Positions 6,609 to 14,210 of a stretch of 42,679 bases of DNA are shown one piece after another (the stretch's first letter is position 1; each line of letters starts with the position of its first letter). The DNA lies in NCBI GenBank assembly GCA_018380195.1, contig JAGZUC010000027.1, forward strand, positions 1 to 42,679. Reading direction: 5' to 3'. Both the position numbers and the translations under genes were made by a program. The notes beneath the pieces were generated by a model. That model was not told the origin of the DNA and did no database searches. It worked only from the letters and a program-made list of their open reading frames with translations. This DNA comes from Collinsella sp. (GTDB lineage: Bacteria > Actinomycetota > Coriobacteriia > Coriobacteriales > Coriobacteriaceae).

Positions 6609-8207
6609 ATGTCAACAGAGAGCACCGGCATTTTCGCCACAAAAGAGTATCGCTTTCTCTGCTGGCTCGACGCCCAACAAACTGCTACGCCCGAGGGGCC
6701 TGCAATCAAGATGTCACAAAGCGCAATAGCGGAGGCATACGGGAGCAGTCCTGCGACCATTAACGGTTGGATCAAGTCGCTCAAGGACTCGAACTGCCTT
6801 ACAACCTACCGGAAAAAGAGCGGCTATATTGTTACGGAAACGGGAAAGCAAGCAATAAAGAAAATGAAAGAGTTGGAAGGCGTTATTTTTCAAGGTGACA
6901 GCAGGCCTTCGGAGCCGGCACCCTCCTCCTTGTCATATATCGATGTATTCTCAGGATGTGGAGGCCTATCGTTGGGCCTTGGCTGGGCAGGCTGGTCGGG
7001 TATCTTCGCAATTGAGAAAGACCCTATGGCCTATTCCACTTTTGAACATAATTTAATTAGCGAAACCTCCCCCTATAGCCACTTTCAGAATTGGCCTGAA
7101 TGGCTCACTAAGGAATCGCACGATATTAACGATGTTCTCTCAGACGATACCGCGAGAGGGCATCTGAAAGAACTAAGCGGGGAGGTGACTCTTCTCGCTG
7201 GCGGCCCTCCATGTCAGGGGTTCTCCGTCGCGGGGGCGCGCAACGGCAATGACCCGAGAAACCTGCTTGTTTTTAAACAAATTGAAATGGCCAGAATACT
7301 CAGGCCACGCTTCGTGCTGGTGGAAAACGTTGGTGGATTTGGGAAAAAGTTCGTACTGCGTCCAAGCGATAACACCACAAGAAGCGTCGCCGAAGAGGCG
7401 GTCGATAAGCTCAAAGAGTTGGGCTATAGCGTCGGGAAAATCACCATAAACGCTGCCGACTTCGGTGTCCCACAGATACGCAAGCGGGTAATACTGCTTG
7501 CTATTTCCGAGGACTACGCAGGGAAACTTGATGTCAAGAGTTTGCTCGATGACTTGCTTTCATCTATCTGCATCGAGCAGAGGAAGGACCTTAGGCTTGC
7601 CACAAGCAGATATGTAAACGTCGCAGAGGCGCTGAGCGACCTTTCAGGCGATGAACTTGTGGCAGACCCAGAATTCCCAAGGTTTAAAACATGCAAGTAT
7701 CTGCCTGCGAGCACTTCCTACCAGAAGCTCATGAGGAAGAATATTCGAAAGCAAGCAGTGCCGACCTGCCATCGCTTCAATCGGCACAGCGATAAGCTCA
7801 TTGCGCTCTACAACAAGGCGCATATGACGCAGCAACCCGGGCGCCTCAGCAAGGAGTTCTTGTATGCGAACGGGTGTCACTCAAACAAGCGGTTTGTTCT
7901 AGACCTCGAAAAACCTTGCTCAACGCTAACAACTGCGCCAGAGGAGCTCATACATTTCGATAAACCTCGAGTCGTAACTCTCCGGGAGATGGCTCGCCTG
8001 CAATCGTTCCCTGACGACTTCCAATTCTATGGACGCTATACACTTAACGGCCCTGCAAGAGGAGTCGATGTTCCCCGGAATGCGCAAATTGGCAACGCTA
8101 TCCCGCCTCTGGTAGGCAGGGCTTTGGGGCTAGCCATAAAAGACGTCATTTCGCTTGTTCAAACAGATGATGAAAGGTTGGAGCAATACCGCCCGAGCAA
8201 CGATTAA
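6609..8207 (+). CDS. DNA (cytosine-5) methyltransferase with N-terminal winged helix
   Basis: A 532-aa type II modification enzyme. Residues 10-90 form a helix-turn-helix/winged-helix unit (SQSAIAEAYGSSPATING with a following wing), separate from the catalytic part. The methyltransferase has all main motifs in order: DVFSGCGGLSLGLG from D112 (I), GGPPCQGFS with catalytic C202 (IV), ENV at E239 (VI), QIRKR (VIII), a target region, and RLQSFP and QIGNAIPP (IX-X). GGAGG at 6596-6600 supports the start. It converges with an HNH restriction gene, the stops being one base apart. The N-terminal domain recalls M.SsoII-type enzymes that also repress R-M promoters; a palindrome upstream of the restriction gene is a candidate target. 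The recognition sequence cannot be read from the data. Confidence 0.92.
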   Translation: MSTESTGIFATKEYRFLCWLDAQQTATPEGPAIKMSQSAIAEAYGSSPATINGWIKSLKDSNCLTTYRKKSGYIVTETGKQAIKKMKELEGVIFQGDSRPSEPAPSSLSYIDVFSGCGGLSLGLGWAGWSGIFAIEKDPMAYSTFEHNLISETSPYSHFQNWPEWLTKESHDINDVLSDDTARGHLKELSGEVTLLAGGPPCQGFSVAGARNGNDPRNLLVFKQIEMARILRPRFVLVENVGGFGKKFVLRPSDNTTRSVAEEAVDKLKELGYSVGKITINAADFGVPQIRKRVILLAISEDYAGKLDVKSLLDDLLSSICIEQRKDLRLATSRYVNVAEALSDLSGDELVADPEFPRFKTCKYLPASTSYQKLMRKNIRKQAVPTCHRFNRHSDKLIALYNKAHMTQQPGRLSKEFLYANGCHSNKRFVLDLEKPCSTLTTAPEELIHFDKPRVVTLREMARLQSFPDDFQFYGRYTLNGPARGVDVPRNAQIGNAIPPLVGRALGLAIKDVISLVQTDDERLEQYRPSND

Positions 8208-8227
8208 CTCAATGCCAGATTGAGTTA
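8205..8227. terminator. Shared hairpin over the two R-M stop codons
   Basis: TAACTCAAT (8205-8213) and ATTGAGTTA (8219-8227) form a perfect 9-bp stem with a 5-nt loop. The stem contains the TAA stop of the methyltransferase and the TGA stop of the restriction gene, so it could end or stabilise both converging transcripts. Confidence 0.6.
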
Positions 8228-8982
8228 TCGTACTCGATAGAGATGGCATGATAAATCACCTCGGTTACGAACTGGCTCGGATCGAGGTGATGTTTTTCTG
8301 AGTACTCATTGACATCGCGCCAGGTCTGTCCCGACAGCCTAACCGGCCTATAGAACTCAGGGAAAGCGTAGCCGCATTGTGAGCAATCTTTCTGGCATCC
8401 TCGGCAGACGACGCTCTTTTCGATATTGCAAGAATCACAAAGTGGCTGCCAATTTGTAAGGTCATCGGTACCACCGCGGGCACGGGGGACTTTGTGATCC
8501 TGCTGAAATCCATTCTCATCGGGCGTGCAACCACAGACGGCGCAAACATTGTTGTAGGCCCCAAGGACCATCTTCCATTTATCTGCCGAGAGTGATGTTC
8601 TGGGCCGTTTCTTTGGTGAGATGTTCAAATGAATGAGCTGATACCTCTGCCCATTCTTGATGATGCCTAGAAACCCCTCATCGCCCTGCAATTCGCGCAA
8701 CCGCCTGAACGGATCGTGGTATGTGCCGCCCTTGGCGCGATCAATCGCAGCCCTGATCTCTTCGCGGCCAACGATAGGCCCGGGTATGCCATACCCTTTC
8801 GGCCAAAGAGTCTCCAATATGACGCGATAGATTTGCCGATTGGCCTTACTGTTCGTAATGAAGCCCGACGATGCCTTATCAATCCATCCGTCGCGCTCGA
8901 CCAGGTAGTTATCACCATCAGTGTTAGGAGTTTGAAAATCCTGCTGTGCCTGACTAGACTTAGTGCGTCTTGGAGCGGACAT
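8209..8982 (-). CDS. HNH restriction endonuclease paired with the C5 methyltransferase
   Basis: A 257-aa protein. Its C-terminal half carries a zinc-stabilised HNH fold: C147/C150, the catalytic DH pair with H163 in QQDHKVPRARGG, N177 in LTNWQPLC, and N186 after C182/C185. A second CxxC pair set follows at C193, C196, C200 and C203. The N-terminal 120 residues are a predicted DNA-recognition domain. The frame is open from a GTG at 8991, but the ATG at 8982 is better spaced from AAGGTGG. It faces the methyltransferase tail-to-tail, the usual layout of type II systems in which separate promoters time methylation ahead of cleavage. Both halves look intact, so the system is probably active. Confidence 0.85.
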   Translation of the reverse strand: MSAPRRTKSSQAQQDFQTPNTDGDNYLVERDGWIDKASSGFITNSKANRQIYRVILETLWPKGYGIPGPIVGREEIRAAIDRAKGGTYHDPFRRLRELQGDEGFLGIIKNGQRYQLIHLNISPKKRPRTSLSADKWKMVLGAYNNVCAVCGCTPDENGFQQDHKVPRARGGTDDLTNWQPLCDSCNIEKSVVCRGCQKDCSQCGYAFPEFYRPVRLSGQTWRDVNEYSEKHHLDPSQFVTEVIYHAISIEYDNSIWH

Positions 8983-9012
8983 GATGACCACCTTAAATCG
9001 TGAGTAACAGCT

Positions 9013-9047
9013 GCAAGTGTATCACTTGCCATATGAGCAACAGACAA
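9013..9047 (-). promoter_or_regulatory. Restriction-gene promoter with palindromic operator
   Basis: GCAAGTG-TAT-CACTTGC (9013-9029) is a perfect 7-3-7 palindrome. On the minus strand TTGTCT (9047-9042) is followed after 17 nt by TGATAC (9024-9019), so the palindrome would cover the -10 box about 35 bp ahead of the restriction ATG. A repressor bound here would hold back the nuclease; the winged helix of the methyltransferase is the obvious candidate. The palindrome is seen; the promoter and regulator are inferred. Confidence 0.5.
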
Positions 9048-9538
9048 ACAGAGCCTATCGACCGAAGCTTCTAGCAGGAAGGACGCCTCTACAAGTTTCA
9101 CAGGCTCCCGCACATCTGCCCCACGCTCGCCAACGTTTCACCTTTTCAGCCGCCCCGTGGCCGGGGCCGTCCGGGCTCGGAGCTGCTCGTCGGGGCTCGC
9201 CCGCGTCGTGGCCGCGTGCACTTCGGGCGCTTCCGTCGGTTCGGTCGCGCCACGGGCCGCCCATGGCGCTCGTGAGTCTCACGATGCGTCCGTCTCGCCG
9301 ACGTCCTGCTGAAGCGCGCGAGCTCGAACCTGGTCTTGTGCTAGGTGGCCGAGCTGTTGGCCTGCGTGTTGGCGCTGGTCTTCATTGCCGTGGCCTATGT
9401 CGTCGTGAGCATGGCCATCGCGCTTGCAATCGCGGCCGTCGTCTTGGTGGTGTGCCTTGCCGGGTCTCCCGTTATCTATGTCACCACGTGGTGCAGGTAG
9501 CGGACTGTTGCTCCCAATGGCCCGCGGTGTCAGCGACC
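9048..9538. other. Degenerate coding-like DNA with a membrane-helix remnant
   Basis: No intact gene is supported. Short frames in different phases read like broken protein: one containing LYKFHRLPHICPTLAN near 9090-9140, and a 51-codon frame at 9345-9500 (VAELLACVLALVFIAVAYVV onwards) that is a clear membrane helix preceded in the same phase by a stop at 9342 and by ADVLLKRASSNLVLC. No ribosome binding site precedes the helix frame. The stretch looks like one or more decayed accessory genes. Confidence 0.45.
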
Positions 9539-9580
9539 GATCGGCAGGCTGCCGGGAAAAGTCCAGGTAGCCTGCCGATC
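9539..9580. terminator. Terminator-like 12-bp hairpin
   Basis: GATCGGCAGGCT (9539-9550) is exactly complementary to AGCCTGCCGATC (9569-9580). It sits 7 bp beyond the stop codon of the decayed minus-strand methylase remnant, consistent with its old terminator, though without a T-tract. Confidence 0.55.
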
Positions 9581-9586
9581 CCAGCT

Positions 9587-9957
9587 TTACATCGTTCCCT
9601 TGCTCGCGGCGTAATGCTCCGCCTGCTTAAAGGCGTCCTCGTAGGCGCGCTGTTTTGCTTCGTACTCTTGCACGTAGCGCTCCTGTTCCGCTCGGCTGGG
9701 GGGACGGGTACGGTCATGCTTCGTAGGTCTTTGGGAGATAGCTGCGCAAGCGAGTCTCCGTGCGAGGAGGCCATAAGTCTCTGCTGTCCTTCATCGGACG
9801 ACAGGTAGGCTAAGAAGAACCGTGCTAGTCGTTCATCTTCAAGGGATGCGCAGAAGATGACATCGCAAGGGACAATGAGCTTAGGGCATAGCTGGGGTTC
9901 CCGAAGCACTGAATCGCGATTCGTGCTTCCAGGCACTACGAGGGCTAGCTTAAATGG
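9587..9957 (-). pseudogene. Remnant of an adenine-methylase/specificity-type protein, frameshifted
   Basis: Read on the minus strand, the first part gives KLALVVPGS, LARFFLAYLSSDEGQQRLMA, HGDSLAQLSPKDL and TVPVP, typical of the C-terminal DNA-recognition portion of N6-adenine methylases and HsdS subunits. After a run of six C (plus-strand G run 9698-9703) the phase must change by one base to continue as SRAEQERYVQEYEAKQRAYE and on to a TAA at 9587-9589. One missing C explains the break. The upstream coding part is absent: at about 9957 the sequence becomes the tail of a surface protein on the other strand. It is a dead remnant of another R-M system. Confidence 0.65.
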
Positions 9958-10810
9958 CGAAGACGCTCGTGCCAATCAGCGCGGGGCAGAGGTCGAACTT
10001 GTTGCTGCCCAAGGCGATGCCGATCGGGCAGACATCGATGCTGCTGCCGCCCAGACGGAGCTCGATATGGCCCAGCAGGCTGCGAGCGATGCCGATGCCG
10101 CCGTGGCAACGGCTCAGGCAAAGTCTGACGCGGCTGCTGTCCGCGCCTCTCAGCTTAAGAACGCCGCCGCATCGCTTGCCAAGGCTACCGAGGACAAAGC
10201 CGCTGCCGATACCGCGCGCGATGCTGCGGCGACGGCCGTGATGGATGCCGAGTACGACTGGGTAGATGCTGACAAAGCCGTGACGGATACGGCTGCCGCC
10301 CGCGATGCCTCTGCCGCCGCGGTTGCCCGCCTGCGTAGGATCAATCTTGCCGAAGCCATTGTTAACGGCGGCGCTGACGATGCAGGCGAGGCGCTCAACG
10401 CCAAGATTGCCGCGGCTCACGATGCCGCCGAGCACGCCGCGGCCGCCAATGCCGAGCTCGATGCCGCCGTGGCTGCGGCGGATGCTGTGGCGCCGGCATA
10501 CTTGGAGGCGCTTGCAAACTACGCCGCCGCCAAGGCCGAGCTCGACCAGGCTATTGTCGAGCTCAACGCCGAGATCGCTCGCCAAGAGGCCGCCGAACGC
10601 GGGAATGGCGAGCAGGCCCAGCCCGCCACGCAAGTGACGTACCAGGCCAAACATGCGGTGGCAACAACCGAGGCCGCGACGTGGCAGACGGCGATGCTTG
10701 CCACGGGCGATACGCCCGATCTACTGGGCGAGACCTTCGTTATCGGCGGCACGGTCCTGGTGGCCGCCGGCGTCTTCCTGTCCGATAAGCGCCGCCAGCT
10801 GACCCGTTAG
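9958..10810 (+). pseudogene. C-terminal fragment of a cell-surface anchored protein
   Basis: The frame gives about 280 residues of Ala/Asp/Glu-rich helical repeat (AAAAQTELDMAQQAASDADA and similar), predicted coiled coil, and then a cell-wall sorting tail: MLATGDT (a variant LPxTG-like signal), a hydrophobic helix FVIGGTVLVAAGVFL and a basic end SDKRRQLTR. A surface adhesin-like protein should begin with a signal peptide; instead the frame runs back into the decayed methylase remnant, whose codons occupy the opposite strand. The N-terminal part has therefore been lost, most likely when the defence island joined here. The frame stays open to 9857, but that part is antisense to the remnant. Confidence 0.6.
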
Positions 10811-10836
10811 GGACAGAAGGAAAGCGGACCATTTTC

Positions 10837-10880
10837 GGCGCGCACCGTAGGGGGCAAGAAGGTCCCACGCGGTGCGCGCC
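10837..10880. terminator. 11-bp perfect hairpin after the surface-protein fragment
   Basis: GGCGCGCACCG (10837-10847) and CGGTGCGCGCC (10870-10880) are exact complements separated by 22 nt. It follows the fragment's stop by 27 bp. The flanks are T- or A-rich but not in a classical run. Confidence 0.6.
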
Positions 10881-10979
10881 TAAAAACGTGTCCGCACGCA
10901 ATGTGACACTTAGCCTGTCGCCCTGCTCTGTCGCGGCGGCATGCACCTGAACAACGGCCCTCTAAGGAGATCGATATCG

Positions 10980-11219
10980 ATGAGTGACAACACCAAGCAT
11001 CTCGCAAAGAGGTGCGTCAAGGACGCAGGGCCGTGCCTCGCGCTGTGCGTTGCCGGCGCTGCGGTCGCGCTGCTGGCTGTTCTGGGGCCGTTCGACGTGC
11101 TTCGAAGCGGCGGCTCTCTGCATGTTTGCATGGCCCTTGCCGGTGCCATGATGACCGGCGGCGTGCTCGATCTGGTTTTTTGGGTGTTTGACCCGTTTGG
11201 ATGGAAGAACGAAGGGTAA
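10980..11219 (+). CDS. Small two-helix membrane protein
   Basis: A 79-aa protein with two predicted membrane helices, around residues 17-38 (LALCVAGAAVALLAVLGPF) and 44-66 (VCMALAGAMMTGGVLDLVFWVF). The ATG at 10980 is preferred to the frame opening at 10941 because AAGGAGA lies 9 nt upstream. I do not recognise the family. It sits 40 bp ahead of the metallophosphoesterase pair and could share their transcript. Confidence 0.65.
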   Translation: MSDNTKHLAKRCVKDAGPCLALCVAGAAVALLAVLGPFDVLRSGGSLHVCMALAGAMMTGGVLDLVFWVFDPFGWKNEG

Positions 11220-11259
11220 GCCCTAAGGGATGGATGCCCCGCAGCGTTAGGAGGTTCCT

Positions 11260-11907
11260 ATGATTTGGTTTACCAGCGATACTCACTTTGGACACGAGAA
11301 CATGCTACGGCTTGCCGACAGGCCTTGGTCGACTGTTGCGCAGATGAACGACGCCATGGTCGCGAGCATTAATAGCAAGGTCGCCGTGGACGACGAACTT
11401 TACATTTTGGGTGACTTTAGCTTTAAGATGACGGCCCAAGATGCCTACGAGCTGCGCAAAAGCATCGCATGCAAGCGCGTCCATCTGCTGCCCGGCAACC
11501 ACGACAAAGACTGGATGCAGCCTGCGGTAGCGGATGCCTTTATCGTCGAGCCGCCCATTTGCGTGCTCAAGATCGACCGCCAAAAAATCGTGCTGAGCCA
11601 CTATCCCATGGTCGACTGGCAGGGTATGTCGCACGGCAGCTGGCATCTTCATGGGCATATCCACAGCTGCGGCGGCGCGTACAACAGGTTTAACCTCAGG
11701 CAGGGGCTGCTGCGCTATGACGTGGGTGTGGATGCCAACGGCTACGCCCCGGTGAGCCTGGAGGAGCTCAAGTCGTGGTTTGCGCAGGTCGACGAGCCGG
11801 CGTGTTGCGTTAAATGGCCGTGGTGGGTCAACGCCACGGGCGATGAGCAGGTCGAGCGCGATCTCGAAGCCTATAAGAGGGAAGTGGTGGAAGTGGTAAT
11901 CCGATGA
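11260..11907 (+). CDS. Metallophosphoesterase
   Basis: A 215-aa calcineurin-like phosphoesterase. It has the metal-binding signature in order: SDTHFGHENM (6-15), LGDFSF, GNHD and, near the end of the core, LHGHIH. This short form is close to predicted phosphoesterases of the YfcE-like/DR1281 kind acting on small nucleotides or cyclic phosphates; the substrate is not clear. AGGAGG precedes the ATG. The stop overlaps the start of a second metallophosphoesterase by four bases (ATGA), so the two are translationally coupled and may act together. Confidence 0.85.
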   Translation: MIWFTSDTHFGHENMLRLADRPWSTVAQMNDAMVASINSKVAVDDELYILGDFSFKMTAQDAYELRKSIACKRVHLLPGNHDKDWMQPAVADAFIVEPPICVLKIDRQKIVLSHYPMVDWQGMSHGSWHLHGHIHSCGGAYNRFNLRQGLLRYDVGVDANGYAPVSLEELKSWFAQVDEPACCVKWPWWVNATGDEQVERDLEAYKREVVEVVIR

Positions 11908-12629
11908 CGGTCTATGTGACGGGCGATATTCACGGCGGCGTCGACATGCAAAAGCTGCGCGACTGGGAGCTTGGGGATAGTCTGACGGGCGACGACTATC
12001 TGATTGTCGCGGGCGACTTTGGCTTTCCGTGGGATTTCTCTGCCGAGGAGTGCGCCGATATCGCTTGGTTGGAGTCGCGCCCCTATACCGTGCTGTTCGT
12101 CGACGGCAACCACGAACGTTTCGATCACTGGGCGGAGCGACCCATGGAGTTGTGGCACGGTGGGCTGACGCAGCGCCTGTCGGATACCTCTCCCATACGG
12201 CGCCTGACGCGCGGCGAGGTTTTTAAACTCGACGGCTCAACGATCTTTACCATGGGCGGTGCCACGAGCGTGGACAAGGAATACCGCATTCCGTATTCCA
12301 GCTGGTGGCCACAGGAGCTGCCGGACGAGCGCAACTTTGAGGAGGCACGGACAAAGCTCGACAGCGTGGGCTGGAAGGTCGACTACGTAATCACCCACAC
12401 CTGCTCTACGCACATGCTTTCGCCCACGCTCTATCCGGCGCCCGGCTGGGATTGCCCCGGCGTTGATCGACTTACGGCGTTTTTCGATGAGCTGGAAGAT
12501 CGCTTGGACTACAAGCGCTGGTACTACGGCCATTTTCATCGGGATGCCAACCCGGCCGAGCGCCACACCGTGCTCTACGACTGTATCGTTCGCTTGGGTG
12601 ATGAACTCCAGCCCTGGGATGTTGCGTAG
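11904..12629 (+). CDS. Second metallophosphoesterase
   Basis: A 241-aa calcineurin-like phosphoesterase. Motifs in order are TGDIHGG (6-12), AGDFGF, GNHE, THTC and YGHFH, giving a full binuclear metal site. It overlaps the preceding phosphoesterase by 4 nt. The two proteins are not close copies: the first uses GNHD and LHGHIH, this one GNHE and YGHFH. The gene converges on gluQ, with 15 bp between the stops. The substrate is unknown. Confidence 0.85.
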   Translation: MTVYVTGDIHGGVDMQKLRDWELGDSLTGDDYLIVAGDFGFPWDFSAEECADIAWLESRPYTVLFVDGNHERFDHWAERPMELWHGGLTQRLSDTSPIRRLTRGEVFKLDGSTIFTMGGATSVDKEYRIPYSSWWPQELPDERNFEEARTKLDSVGWKVDYVITHTCSTHMLSPTLYPAPGWDCPGVDRLTAFFDELEDRLDYKRWYYGHFHRDANPAERHTVLYDCIVRLGDELQPWDVA

Positions 12630-12644
12630 CGGCAAGACGTTTGG

Positions 12645-13655
12645 CTACTCGGCCGTTATGGTGATGTTTTTCCGGTGCGCGTGGATAACATCCCAGCTAA
12701 AGTGCTCGACCAATTGCTCGGTGGTGCGCGGCGTGGTGTCCGGCGCGATGCCTGTTTGCCCGGCGAGCCAGCCCAGCAGTGCCTCGGGCGTGCCAAAGCG
12801 TGCGCGTAGCTCGCCCAGGTCCAGGTCGCGATCGCGCTTGGAAAGGCGGCGGCCGTCCGGCGACGTGAGCAGCGGAATATGTGCGTAGTGCGGCGTGGGA
12901 AGTCCCAGCAGATGCTGCAGATAGATCTGGCGCGGCGTAGAGCCCAGCAGGTCGCATCCGCGCACGACCTCGGTGACGCCCATGTCAGCGTCGTCGACCA
13001 CCACGGCTAGCTGATAGGCAAAAACGCCGTCGCTGCGGCGCACCAAAAAGTCGCCGCACTCGGTGGCGAGTGCTTCGCATTGGGCGCCGTACGTGCGGTC
13101 CACGAATTCGATTACATCGTCTGCGAGGTCGTCGACGGTGGGCACGCGCAGGCGCGTGGCCGGAGCACGCAGAACGCTGCGGCGGGCAACCTCCTCGGCA
13201 GAAAGGCCTCGGCAGGCGCCGCGGTAGATGGGCGTGCCGTCGCTGGCGTGCGGCGCGCTCGCAGCGTGGAGCTCGGCACGCGTGCAAAAACAGGGGTAGG
13301 TGAGGCTGGCGTCTTGCAGCTGGCGCAAAGCGCTCTCGTACAGGTCGAGGCGATCGTGCTGGTAGTAGGGGCCTTCGTCCCACTCGAGTCCCAGCCAAGC
13401 CAGGTCGTCAATCAGTTGAGCGGCAAGTTCCGGGCGCTTGCAGCGATCGTCCAGGTCCTCGATGCGCAACACGATGCTGCCGCCCTGGTTGCGGGCCGAA
13501 AGCCACGCGCACAGGCAGCTGAACACGTTGCCCAGGTGCATGCGGCCCGAGGGCGACGGGGCAAAACGGCCCACGACAGGTGCGGGAACGGAGGTGGGCG
13601 GCGTCGTTGGCGCGTCCGCGGCGGGCGTAGCTATGTTGCGTGCTTTGATATCCAT
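12645..13655 (-). CDS. gluQ: Glutamyl-Q tRNA(Asp) synthetase or truncated GluRS-like enzyme
   Basis: A 336-aa catalytic-domain-only homologue of glutamyl-tRNA synthetase. It has GRFAPSPSGRMHLGN (HIGH-type motif), RIEDLDDR, and RLSKRDRD (KMSKS-type motif). CFC in YPCFCTRAEL together with YRGACR matches the zinc site of GluQRS, which attaches glutamate to queuosine in tRNA(Asp). There is no anticodon-binding domain, as expected. The first 30 residues are Ala/Pro/Thr-rich and unlike the family, so the true start may lie nearer residue 25. A canonical queuosine pathway gene is not in view. Confidence 0.85.
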   Translation of the reverse strand: MDIKARNIATPAADAPTTPPTSVPAPVVGRFAPSPSGRMHLGNVFSCLCAWLSARNQGGSIVLRIEDLDDRCKRPELAAQLIDDLAWLGLEWDEGPYYQHDRLDLYESALRQLQDASLTYPCFCTRAELHAASAPHASDGTPIYRGACRGLSAEEVARRSVLRAPATRLRVPTVDDLADDVIEFVDRTYGAQCEALATECGDFLVRRSDGVFAYQLAVVVDDADMGVTEVVRGCDLLGSTPRQIYLQHLLGLPTPHYAHIPLLTSPDGRRLSKRDRDLDLGELRARFGTPEALLGWLAGQTGIAPDTTPRTTEQLVEHFSWDVIHAHRKNITITAE

Positions 13656-14210
13656 GCGGACGAGTATAGCGCGGGGTGCGATGGGGAGGCGTCACTGTGG
13701 TCCGCAAGTTGGCCGCGCTGCGCATTGCACGCGGCTGGTTTGCGGCTCAAGGTCTCGATTGCTGCGCACTGACTTAGCCTCACAAACGACAGAAACCCCG
13801 GCAGCTCTTCGCAACTGCCGGGGTTTCCACGGAAAAGGGGGACATGATCCTCGAGCGAACGGGAAAGGGGCAACCGTTTTCGCTCAACTGCTTTATGCCC
13901 CTCGACTGGCGGCTCAATCAGCGCATGCCGCGCCCACACAAAGCCGCTACACCTGTGGCGGAGCTGTGAAGTGATATCTATTGTTGGCGCGGGATTCGGC
14001 CAAAGAGCGTCCTAAACGACAAATTTGCTGCTGTCCGTCGGTTCAACCCAATGATCCGTTTTCCTCCGTCCCCAATAGATCATTTTCTAGGTGCCGGTCG
14101 AGGGTGGGACTTTTGTCCCATTTGACGTTCCGTTGGCCCAGATATTCGTCATGTGTGCCCGCAAACGTGGGACAATGGCGATGTTGGTTTTACAGACAAA
14201 GGATGTGCCT
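13656..14210. other. Intergenic region upstream of the DUF2207 gene
   Basis: A 555-bp gap holding a strong hairpin (13793-13826), purine-rich AAAAGGGGGACA-type sequence near 13832-13880 that recalls other intergenic repeats here, a small TGGGAC-TTTT-GTCCCA hairpin at 14105-14120, and TTGACG at 14122-14127 as a possible -35. No coding region is supported. Confidence 0.55.
13793..13826. terminator. 12-bp hairpin terminator
   Basis: AAACCCCGGCAG (13793-13804) and CTGCCGGGGTTT (13815-13826) are exact complements with a 10-nt loop. The A and T ends make it usable on both strands. It lies in the gap between the start of gluQ and DUF2207, with no intact gene immediately ending at it. Confidence 0.7.

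Noticed and set aside
6407..6763. 118-aa frame overlapping the methyltransferase start
   Set aside because: It has no family features and runs into the supported methyltransferase gene in another phase.
9017..9808. 263-aa plus-strand frame
   Set aside because: Composition is Arg/Pro/Gly-rich as expected from GC shadows, and part is antisense to the methylase remnant.
10305..10637. Frames antisense or shifted within the surface-protein repeat region
   Set aside because: Low-complexity GC-rich repeats produce open frames in all phases; only the frame ending in the anchor helix is convincing.
13438..13974. 178-aa frame opposite gluQ and its promoter
   Set aside because: It is antisense to gluQ and crosses the hairpin at 13793; no protein features.
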